Below, in pieces: positions 9,133 to 16,484 of a stretch of DNA of 64,000 nt. The position numbers and the translations under genes are program-made. The stretch covers positions 310,001-374,000 of the forward strand of contig NZ_JAUQON010000001.1 in the NCBI RefSeq assembly GCF_030580955.1. The letters run 5' to 3'. The notes below the pieces were generated by a model, which was not told the origin of the DNA, ran no database searches, and saw only the letters and a list, made by a program, of their open reading frames with translations. The stretch's first letter is position 1, and every line of letters starts with the position of its first letter. The stretch is from Hymenobacter convexus (GTDB taxonomy: Bacteria; Bacteroidota; Bacteroidia; Cytophagales; Hymenobacteraceae).

Positions 9133-11154
9133 TTGCACAAAATCTTTACGCTCTTTTCTGCAGCATTGACTAAGCTTGGCTGGCTGCGCCTGCTACTGGC
9201 GTGCTGCCTGCTGGTGGGGCCGGCCCGGGTCTGGGCGCGCGCATTGCCCGTGCAGGCGCCGCAACACGCCCAAAGCCGCGCCGTGGACAGCCTGCGCCAC
9301 CTGCTCTCGCTGCCCCAAACCAACTACGACCAGGTGCTGCTGCTCTGCCAGCTCAGCGACCAGCTCTGGACGCAGCGCACCGACTCGGCCGCCGTGTACG
9401 CCTACAAGGCCCTGAACCTGGCCCGCCGCATCGGCTACCGCCACGGCGAGGGCGAGGCCCTGAACCGCCTGGGCGCTGCCCTGCGCGAGAGCAACCTGGC
9501 CCGCGCGCTGGAGGTGTTTCAGAAGTCGCTGCGCATTGCCGAAGCCACCCACGACCGCGCCCTGGCCGCCCAGAACCTGCGCAGCATCGGCATCATCTAC
9601 GTGTACCTGCGCGACCAGCGCCAAGGGCTGGCCTACTATTTCCGGGCCCTGCGCCTGGGCGAAGAGTTGCGCGACGACCGCCGGGTGGTCATCGAGCTCA
9701 GCAACATCGGGCTGGCCTACGACCTGTTCAACCAGCTCGATTCGGCCCGCATTTTCCAAGAGCGCGCCTACACCCTGGCCCGGCGTCTGCACACGCCCAC
9801 TAATTACATTCTCTACGGCCTCGGCAACGTGGCCCGCAAACAGGGCCGCACGGCCCAGGCCAAAGCGTTCTACCGGGCCAGCATTGCCGAGTCGAAGCAG
9901 GTGCAGCACCTGCGCAGCCTCAACTTTTCCTACGTGGGCCTGGCCACGCTCTACCAGCAGCAGGGCCAATCCGATTCCAGCATTTACTACGCCCGCCTGG
10001 GCTGCCAGGCCGCCCAAACCAACGGCTTTTTGCGCGGCGTGCTCAACGCCAGCACCCTGCTCACCCAGGATTTCAAAGACCGCCACAACGCCGACAGCGC
10101 CCTCAAGTACCAGAGCCTGAAGATTATCATGCAGGACACGCTGTTCGGACAGGAAAAAGTGATGCGCCTGCAAAGCCTCAACTACCGCGAGCAGCAGCGC
10201 ACCCAAGAAGCCGCCGCGGCCCAGGCCGCCCTCAAGGCCCGCTACCGCACCTATGCCCTGGTGGCCGGCGTGGTGGTGCTGCTGGCGCTGGCACTGCTGC
10301 TGGGCCGCCACGCCCGCCAGCAGGAGCGCGCCCGCGAAGCCCTCGAACAGTCGCTGGCCGAGCTCAAAACCGCGCAGGACCAGTTGGTGCAGCGCGAGAA
10401 AATGGCGTTTCTGGGCGAGCTCACGGCCGGCATTGCCCACGAGCTCCAAAATCCGCTGAATTTCGTGAAGAATTTTGCCGAAGTGAGCACCGACCTCGTG
10501 GACGAAATCACCGGCGAGCAGCCCGGCGCGGCGCGCAACTCCGGCCTAGAACAGGAAATATTAGCCGGCCTGAAGCTGAACCTTCAGAAAATCAGCCAGC
10601 ACGGGCAGCGGGCCACGTCCATCATCAAGGGCATGCTGGAGCACTCGCGCAGCGGCACCAGCCAGCGCGTGCCCACCGACCTCAACGCCCTGGTGGACGA
10701 AAGCCTGCGCCTGGCCTACCAGGGCCTGCGCACCAAAGACAAGGAATTCAGCGCCGAACTCGATACCCGGTTCGATGTTGCGGTGCCTCAGGTGCCGGCC
10801 GTGGCGCAGGATCTGGGCCGGGTGCTCATCAACTTGTTCACTAACGCTTTCCATGCCGTGCAGCAGCGCCAGCGGCAAGGTGCCGAACCCGCCTACCAGC
10901 CCCGGGTGAGCGTGACTACCCAGACCGTGCCGGGCGGCGTCGAAATCCGGGTGCGGGACAACGGCGTGGGTATTCCGGACGATATCAAGGCGAAAATTTT
11001 CCAGCCCTTCTTCACCACCAAGCCCGTGGGCGAGGGCACGGGCCTGGGCCTCTCGCTGAGCCACGACATTGTGACCACCGGCCACGGCGGTACCCTGACG
11101 GTGGAAAGCACGGAAGGCGAAGGCACCGAATTTGTGGTGACGCTGCCGGCTTAA
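9133..11154 (+). CDS. TPR-sensor histidine kinase (array member 5), start uncertain
   Basis: The kinase core is clear: H-box AHELQNPLN, N-box NLFTNAFHA, DNGVGI and GTGLGLSLS. It belongs with member 1 in subtype (KMAFLGE...HELQNP). A TPR-like region and one membrane helix (about 372-392) precede it. No ATG lies in frame upstream of the signal peptide. TTG at 9133 gives MHKIFTLF..., a good signal peptide with cleavage near ARVWA, and is preferred; TTG 9109, TTG 9166 or the longest frame from TTG 8998 are alternatives. With the 9133 start the phospho-acceptor is His436 of 673 residues. A sequencing indel near the start would also explain the missing ATG. Confidence 0.85.
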   Translation: MHKIFTLFSAALTKLGWLRLLLACCLLVGPARVWARALPVQAPQHAQSRAVDSLRHLLSLPQTNYDQVLLLCQLSDQLWTQRTDSAAVYAYKALNLARRIGYRHGEGEALNRLGAALRESNLARALEVFQKSLRIAEATHDRALAAQNLRSIGIIYVYLRDQRQGLAYYFRALRLGEELRDDRRVVIELSNIGLAYDLFNQLDSARIFQERAYTLARRLHTPTNYILYGLGNVARKQGRTAQAKAFYRASIAESKQVQHLRSLNFSYVGLATLYQQQGQSDSSIYYARLGCQAAQTNGFLRGVLNASTLLTQDFKDRHNADSALKYQSLKIIMQDTLFGQEKVMRLQSLNYREQQRTQEAAAAQAALKARYRTYALVAGVVVLLALALLLGRHARQQERAREALEQSLAELKTAQDQLVQREKMAFLGELTAGIAHELQNPLNFVKNFAEVSTDLVDEITGEQPGAARNSGLEQEILAGLKLNLQKISQHGQRATSIIKGMLEHSRSGTSQRVPTDLNALVDESLRLAYQGLRTKDKEFSAELDTRFDVAVPQVPAVAQDLGRVLINLFTNAFHAVQQRQRQGAEPAYQPRVSVTTQTVPGGVEIRVRDNGVGIPDDIKAKIFQPFFTTKPVGEGTGLGLSLSHDIVTTGHGGTLTVESTEGEGTEFVVTLPA

Positions 11155-11167
11155 GTAGCCCGGGCTT

Positions 11168-11175
11168 TACCTTTG
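11168..11175 (+). promoter_or_regulatory. candidate -7 promoter box before response regulator
   Basis: TACCTTTG matches the Bacteroidota -7 consensus TAnnTTTG and lies about 30 bases before the ATG at 11206. If used, it would let the response regulator be transcribed apart from the kinases. No convincing -33 element was found, so this is tentative. Confidence 0.4.
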
Positions 11176-11205
11176 GCTTCCTCAAATCCGATAAAAAATC
11201 TACCC

Positions 11206-11586
11206 ATGCAAATCCTGGTAGTCGACGACGAAACCGACGTGCGCGACTTGTTTCAGCAGCGCTTCCGGCGCGAAATCCGGAGCGGCGAATGGACCTTCAG
11301 CTTCGCGTTTTCGGGCGAGGAGGCGCTGGAATACCTGCGCGCACATCATTCCGAGGTGCTCATCATTCTCTCCGATATCAACATGCCTGGCATGAGCGGG
11401 CTCGACTTGCTGAGCCACGTGAAGGAAGAGTTCGAGATGCCGCCCACCACTATGATGATGATTACGGCCTACGGCGACGACGACAGCTACCGCAAAGCCA
11501 TGGCGCTGGGGGCCAACGATTTTCTGACCAAGCCGGTTGATTTTGCCGTACTCAAAGAAAAATTAGCACATTTGCTGCCGTCGTGA
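11206..11586 (+). CDS. single-domain response regulator (CheY-like)
   Basis: 126 residues from ATG 11206; a longer frame starts at a TTG inside the candidate promoter box and is less likely. The whole protein is a receiver domain with acidic pair Asp7/Asp8, phospho-acceptor Asp57 in LSDINMPG, Thr87 and Lys109 in TKPVD, all as in active receivers. There is no output domain, so it should act by protein contact or as a phosphate relay. It follows five orphan kinases, and its receiver resembles that of the cyclase gene downstream (both share DDETD and SDINMP). The likely inputs are therefore these kinases, by inference. Confidence 0.93.
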   Translation: MQILVVDDETDVRDLFQQRFRREIRSGEWTFSFAFSGEEALEYLRAHHSEVLIILSDINMPGMSGLDLLSHVKEEFEMPPTTMMMITAYGDDDSYRKAMALGANDFLTKPVDFAVLKEKLAHLLPS

Positions 11587-11595
11587 GCTTTGGGC

Positions 11596-11681
11596 CGTCA
11601 TGCAGAGCGCCGCGAAGCATCTCGCGTGCTACCAGTAATTAGTTGAAGCACGCGAGATGCTTCGCGGCGCTCTGCATGACG
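11596..11681. repeat. palindromic element A1
   Basis: Two 35-base arms (11596-11630 and 11647-11681) are perfect inverted copies around a 16-base loop. The arm begins CGTCATGCAGAGCGCCGCGA, related to elements A2-A7 here. It separates the two response-regulator genes and could form a stable RNA hairpin. Confidence 0.95.
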
Positions 11682-11727
11682 TGCTTGCAAATTCTGCTTG
11701 TCAAGGTATTCTACTACAATCAGTTCT

Positions 11728-12774
11728 ATGAAAACGAAAATTCTGGTGGTCGACGACGAAACCGACCTGGAACTGCTGATAAAACAGAAATTCAGACGCA
11801 AGATTCGGGAGAATGCCTACGAATTCGTTTTCGCCACCAACGGCGAGGAGGCCCTGACGCGCATCGGCGAGCACCCGGACACGGACATCATCCTCTCCGA
11901 CATCAACATGCCCGTGATGGACGGCCTGACCTTGCTCACGCACACCCACAGCGAGCACCCGGCCATGAAAACGGTCATCGTGTCGGCCTACGGCGACTTG
12001 GGCAACCTGCGCACCGCCATGAACCGCGGCGCCTTCGACTTCGTGGTGAAGCCCGTGGACTTTACCGACCTGGAAGTCACCATCGAGAAAACCGCCGACC
12101 AGGTGCGCCAACTGCGTGACACCCTGCGCGCCATCCAGGAAAACAACATCCTGAAGATGTACGTCGATGAAACGGTGCTCAACTTCATGACCCGGCCCGA
12201 TTTCGAGAACCGCCTGCTGGCCTCCGAAACCGTGGAAGCCACCGTGGTTTTCCTCGACATCTGCGGCTTCACGGCGCTGGCCGAAAAGCTGGCGCCCACC
12301 GACGTGGTGAGCCTGCTCAATACCTATTTCGACCTGATTGTGAAGGAGGTAATCGCGCAAGGCGGCCACGTCGATAAGTTCATGGGCGATGCTGTGATGG
12401 CCGTTTTCCGCGGTGAGCACCACCTCGACCGCGCCATTGATGCCGCCCTCTCGGCCCGCACCGCCCTGAAGAATAATCAAACTCCGCTGCCCGCCGGCTT
12501 CGACTACCGCCCCGAGGTGAGCATCGGCGTGAACACCGGCGAAGTAGTGTCCGGCAACATCGGTTCGGCTTCCCTCAAGCGGCTGGATTACACTGTGATT
12601 GGCGACGTGGTGAACATGTCGCAACGCCTGCAGTCGGCCGCCAAAGCCGGCCAGATTATCATCAGCGAAGCCGTTTACGAGCGCGTGAAAGAGTCGTTCC
12701 ACTGCCAGTTCGTGAGCGAAGTGACGCTGAAAAATAAGGCGTTGCCCGTGAAGATTTACGAGGTGGTGGAGTAA
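11728..12774 (+). CDS. response regulator with class III adenylate cyclase output
   Basis: 348 residues from ATG 11728. The N-terminal receiver has Asp9/Asp10, phospho-acceptor Asp58 (LSDINMP), Ser86 and Lys108 (VKPVD). A helical linker (about 115-160) leads to a class III cyclase domain. The two metal-binding aspartates are Asp177 (FLDICGFT) and Asp221 (KFMGDAV); the base-selecting pair is Lys217 and Asp287 (LDYTVIG); the transition-state residues are Asn296 and Arg300. Lys plus Asp is the ATP-specific set, so cAMP is the expected product, made when the receiver is phosphorylated and the domain dimerises. Its position after five kinases makes it their probable target. The cNMP-binding protein encoded opposite may read its product. 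Confidence 0.93.
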   Translation: MKTKILVVDDETDLELLIKQKFRRKIRENAYEFVFATNGEEALTRIGEHPDTDIILSDINMPVMDGLTLLTHTHSEHPAMKTVIVSAYGDLGNLRTAMNRGAFDFVVKPVDFTDLEVTIEKTADQVRQLRDTLRAIQENNILKMYVDETVLNFMTRPDFENRLLASETVEATVVFLDICGFTALAEKLAPTDVVSLLNTYFDLIVKEVIAQGGHVDKFMGDAVMAVFRGEHHLDRAIDAALSARTALKNNQTPLPAGFDYRPEVSIGVNTGEVVSGNIGSASLKRLDYTVIGDVVNMSQRLQSAAKAGQIIISEAVYERVKESFHCQFVSEVTLKNKALPVKIYEVVE

Positions 12775-12803
12775 GTGTAGATTCGCTTCAAGGATAAAAA
12801 ACG

Positions 12804-12893
12804 GTCATGCTGAGCGCAGCCGAAGCATCTCTACCGCAGCAGTAATTGAATTTACTCTTGCGGTAGAGATGCTTCGGCTGCGCTCAGCATGAC
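12804..12893. repeat. palindromic element A2
   Basis: Perfect 35-base inverted arms (12804-12838 and 12859-12893) with a 20-base loop; the arm starts GTCATGCTGAGCGCAGCCGA. It sits between the convergent cyclase and transporter genes and may end transcription from both sides. Confidence 0.95.
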
Positions 12894-12925
12894 TGTTCTA
12901 CTTTGCTTTTGCTTGCCTGATTGTT

Positions 12926-15900
12926 CTACCCCGCCAGCTCGCGCATCTTCTCGTTCTGGGTGCGAATGCGTTGGCAGAGCATGCGCAGGATGTTGCGCAG
13001 CACTTCGGCGCGCTCCTCCATCACGTCGTAGAAATCTTCCTGGTCGATGCGGAAGGCCAGCACTTGGCTCAGCGCCGCCGCCGATGCGGAGCGGGGCTCG
13101 GCATCGAGTAGAGCCAACTCGCCGAAAAAGTCGCCGGGGCCGAAGGTGGCCAGTTGCTGCTCGCCATTGAAGATGCCCACCTGCCCGTCGTGCAGGATGA
13201 AGAGGGAGGTGCCGATATCGCCCTTGGCAAAAATCTCCTCGCCCTCGTGAAACGTCACTTCCTTCATGATGGGCACGATGCTGCTCAGCACGTTTTCGGG
13301 CGTGTGGGCAAACAAGGCGGTGCTTTTGAGCACCACCACGCGCTCCAGGGCAGATACGCGGGTTTCGGAAGCAGCAGCGTGGCTCATAGGGGCAGGTTGG
13401 AGGGGCGAAATGGATAGCGGGCGGCCGGTGTGGGCGGCCAGGGCGCGGCCCGCCAGCTGCGCGCTTTCCACTAGCAGCGCGTTGGGCGAGTGCAGGTAGG
13501 GGCGGAGCAGGGCTTCGGCGTCGGGCTCGGTGGGCTGCCAGTGGCGCAGGGCCACGCTCAGCGTCCAGGTGGTGAAGGCAGCCTGGCCGCGGCGGAGCAG
13601 CAGGGTGGGCAGGGGCTCGTCGGCGGTGGTAGGGGGCGCGGTTAGTGATGGCGTGGCGATTGCGCTGCCCGCCGCGGCTGCCGGGCCGGCCGGCGCCAGG
13701 TGGTGGGCGTGGGTGGCTACGCCAGCCGTGGTGAGAGCGGCGAAAATGCGGGCTTTCTCGGCTACTGGGGAGTCGTCGAGCAGGGTTTGCAGGCCTTGGT
13801 ATATGGCTCTGGGAATCAGGTTGTCGAGGATTTCGAGGGCGTTGGCCTGGCGCTCGCGGGCGGCGTGGGCCACGTTGCGTTGGGCCGTGGCCACCAATTC
13901 GGCATCGTAGAGCTGGGCCAGCAGGCCGAAAATGCGCTGGTGCAACAGGTCAAACTCGTAGAGCACGGCCGCGTGCAAAGCGGGTTGCGGAGTTGCCACA
14001 AGGCCGCGCAGCAACTGCGCCGCCAAGCCGAATTCTTCGCGTAGCAGCCGCTCGAAAAGCGGGATTTCGGTGGAATGCGCCGGAAACCGGCGCAGCGCCC
14101 GCAGTGCTACCAACCGGGAAAACAGGTTGGGCCGTTGGGCGAGTTCGATGAGAGCGGCGCGACTGGCAGGGGCGTCGAGGCGTTCGAGCACCGTGGTGAG
14201 GCGGTGCGTGATGGCATTGCCGGGGTCGCGCAGCAAGGCTTCGCGCACCAGCGGCACCACGGCCGGGCCCAGCGCCACCAAACTGTCGGCGGCGGGCTGC
14301 CAGCGCTGTTTATCGCCCAAAGAATGCAGGAGGTACTGCGCCAGCGCGGTGTGCCCCACCGTGCCAATGGCCGTAAGTGCCGCCTGGGCTTCGGCGGTAT
14401 CGGAGCCACTCAGGCTGCGTTCGACCAGCTCAATCTGCACATCGAGCGGGAAGAAAGCCAGCAGGGTCAGCGCCGCGCGGTGGGTGGCCGGCGTGGCGGC
14501 CAGCTCCCGCAGGTTGGCCCGAGCAGCGGTGTGCTGCGGGGCGGTTTCGAGGCTGCCGCGCAGGGCACCCTGGCGCACGGCCAGGTCGTTGCTTTCGAGC
14601 AGGGCGGCGAGGGGGGGCACATCGGGCGCGGCGGCGGCAAATTCGCGCGCGGCAGCTTCGCGCACGGCCGGGGCGGGGTCGTGGTGGGCCAGCTGCTGCA
14701 GGGTGTCGAGGGGCAGGGGGCGCACTTCGGGCGTGGCCAACAGGGCTAGGCGCACCCGTTCGTCGGGGTGCTGGAGCAGGGCGGGGGCGTGGCTGGCCAG
14801 GGCCTGCGGCTCGCGCTGGTGCAGCCAGCTCATGGCATTCAGAACCTCCAAAGGATGGGCGCTTTGCAGATGGCTGAGCACCACCTGGCGGGCGGCATCG
14901 GGCAGGGCCAGCTCGGCGGTTTCGGCGAAGCGTCGGCCCAGGCCTTCCTTCAATTCGGCCAGATAGCTGCGGTAGGTGCGGCCCAGAAACAACAGTGCCA
15001 GCAACAGCAAAGCCCCCATCCAAACAAACGGCGCCGCCCCGCTCAGCCAGCCGGCGTAGCGGAACGTGAAGAATAACAAGCCCGTGAGGCCCATGCCCAG
15101 CGGCTCGTAAAAACCCTTGGCCAGCGTGTGGGCCGCTAGCCTTTGCTGCGGGGCTAGGGGCTGAAACAACACCAGAAACACTGGGTCGAACACGGTGCGA
15201 CGGAGTACTTCCAGCAGCAGGTAGAGGCCGCAATAGAAGGCCAGCTGCCCGGTTTGGGAGTAAGCGCCCGTGGCCTGCAAGCCCCCGAAAACGGTGAGCG
15301 CCAGCAGCGCCACCACCGGCAGCAGCCGCAGCGACCATTGCACGCCGTAGCGCTCCAGGGCCTGCCGGCTCACCAGCAGCTTGAAAAACATGGCCGCCAG
15401 GTAGGTGCCGCCCAGCACCCAGCCCACCGAACGCATCACGTCTTCCGAAGCGTGAAACTTGTGCTTCACGTTGAGGAAAAACATATATTCAACACCCGTG
15501 AGTACCGCCCCGATGGCCAGCAAGCTCAGGCACATGGCCAGCACCAGCTCGCTGCCGCCAAACAGCTGCTGCGCCAACTGGCCCGGCGCGCGCTGCGGCC
15601 GGCGCACCGGCCGGGCGGCGGCCTCTACCACGTGCGAACTGAGCGTGGCGCGCAAGGCAAACAGCGCCGCCAGATACGCCACAAATGACACGCCCAGCAG
15701 CACCGGCAGCTGGGCATCGCCGTGGATGAGGGCCGCCAGCAGGGCCCCCAGGGCCTTGGCCGGCATGTCGCCCGAGCTGATGACGCTGAACAGGCGCTTG
15801 CTCTGCCGCACATCAAATACCACCGCCGATACCCCCCAGAACTCCAGATTGGTCAGCAGATAAATGACCCGGTAGCCAGCCATGATGGCCACGGCCGCCG

Positions 15901-16231
15901 CCACCGAATGACCGAATACTACCAGCGCGCCCACCACTCCCGTAAGGGCCACCACGGCCAGCAGCACGCGCACGGCTAGCTTTTTCAGCAACAGGTGGTG
16001 CTCGAAGTAGGTGTAAATTTTACCCACCGCCATCATGGCGGCGGCGCCGGCCAAATAGCCCAGGGGCAGGCTTAGTTCGGGCTCGTGCTCCAACAGCAGC
16101 ACGTTGGCCGCCACGTACACCAGCACCGAGCCGATGCCGAGCAGGAAATTGTGCAGCAAAAACAGCCCCACCGTGCGGGTTTCGCTGGCTTTGATGCCGA
16201 ACAGACGTTGGAGAGAAGGAGCCGAAAGCAT
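12926..16231 (-). CDS. ADP/ATP-translocase-like transporter fused to HEAT repeats and cNMP-binding domain
   Basis: 1101 residues from ATG 16231. Residues about 1-480 form a roughly 12-helix membrane bundle like the Npt1/Npt2 nucleotide transporter/MFS group (starts MLSAPSLQRLFGIKASETRT). Residues about 490-930 are helical HEAT-like repeats. The last 130 residues are a cyclic-nucleotide-binding domain: the phosphate-binding cassette FGELALLDAEPRSASA keeps the Glu and Arg needed for cAMP. This architecture suggests transport or scaffolding gated by cAMP; the substrate is unknown. It is convergent with the receiver-adenylate cyclase 150 bases away. The frame stays open upstream to 16390, but those codons lie partly in repeat C1 and read as low-complexity, so ATG 16231 is preferred. 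Confidence 0.88.
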   Translation of the reverse strand: MLSAPSLQRLFGIKASETRTVGLFLLHNFLLGIGSVLVYVAANVLLLEHEPELSLPLGYLAGAAAMMAVGKIYTYFEHHLLLKKLAVRVLLAVVALTGVVGALVVFGHSVAAAVAIMAGYRVIYLLTNLEFWGVSAVVFDVRQSKRLFSVISSGDMPAKALGALLAALIHGDAQLPVLLGVSFVAYLAALFALRATLSSHVVEAAARPVRRPQRAPGQLAQQLFGGSELVLAMCLSLLAIGAVLTGVEYMFFLNVKHKFHASEDVMRSVGWVLGGTYLAAMFFKLLVSRQALERYGVQWSLRLLPVVALLALTVFGGLQATGAYSQTGQLAFYCGLYLLLEVLRRTVFDPVFLVLFQPLAPQQRLAAHTLAKGFYEPLGMGLTGLLFFTFRYAGWLSGAAPFVWMGALLLLALLFLGRTYRSYLAELKEGLGRRFAETAELALPDAARQVVLSHLQSAHPLEVLNAMSWLHQREPQALASHAPALLQHPDERVRLALLATPEVRPLPLDTLQQLAHHDPAPAVREAAAREFAAAAPDVPPLAALLESNDLAVRQGALRGSLETAPQHTAARANLRELAATPATHRAALTLLAFFPLDVQIELVERSLSGSDTAEAQAALTAIGTVGHTALAQYLLHSLGDKQRWQPAADSLVALGPAVVPLVREALLRDPGNAITHRLTTVLERLDAPASRAALIELAQRPNLFSRLVALRALRRFPAHSTEIPLFERLLREEFGLAAQLLRGLVATPQPALHAAVLYEFDLLHQRIFGLLAQLYDAELVATAQRNVAHAARERQANALEILDNLIPRAIYQGLQTLLDDSPVAEKARIFAALTTAGVATHAHHLAPAGPAAAAGSAIATPSLTAPPTTADEPLPTLLLRRGQAAFTTWTLSVALRHWQPTEPDAEALLRPYLHSPNALLVESAQLAGRALAAHTGRPLSISPLQPAPMSHAAASETRVSALERVVVLKSTALFAHTPENVLSSIVPIMKEVTFHEGEEIFAKGDIGTSLFILHDGQVGIFNGEQQLATFGPGDFFGELALLDAEPRSASAAALSQVLAFRIDQEDFYDVMEERAEVLRNILRMLCQRIRTQNEKMRELAG

Positions 16232-16347
16232 GCGCAACAGGAAGCCCGCGCCACGAGGCGCGGCCGTTGCCAAAGATACGGGCGGGGCGTAGCTGCGCGG
16301 AGTTTTTCCGTCGCTGGCCGTTGATAGACCCAGAACGTTCTGGCGGG

Positions 16348-16476
16348 GCGCCTCACCCCCTGACCCCCTCTCCTCAGGGAGAGGGGGCACCGGTTATACT
16401 TCATACGCAAATCGACAGGCTCCCCTCTCCCTGAGGCTTCGCGCTTCAAGCGAACCGGGGCCGGGGGTGAGGCGCC
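16348..16476. repeat. palindromic element C1 (CTCACCCCCTGACC type)
   Basis: An imperfect inverted repeat beginning GGCGCCTCACCCCCTGACC and ending GGGGGTGAGGCGCC, with internal CCTCTCC/GGAGAGG arms. It is homologous to C2 at 19108, but its right arm has an extra internal segment (about 16434-16455). It lies just beyond the 3' end of the GH3 gene at 16485 and upstream of the transporter, covering the apparent 5' extension of that frame. Confidence 0.85.
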
Positions 16477-16484
16477 TGTCAGCC

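Noticed and set aside
647..11154. Kinase array as an assembly duplication artefact
   Set aside because: Sensor regions are wholly different and cores differ at many silent and coding sites, so the copies are real paralogues.
16232..16390. N-terminal extension of the transporter to 16390
   Set aside because: The added codons derive from repeat C1 and a low-complexity region; the ATG at 16231 begins a normal first segment.
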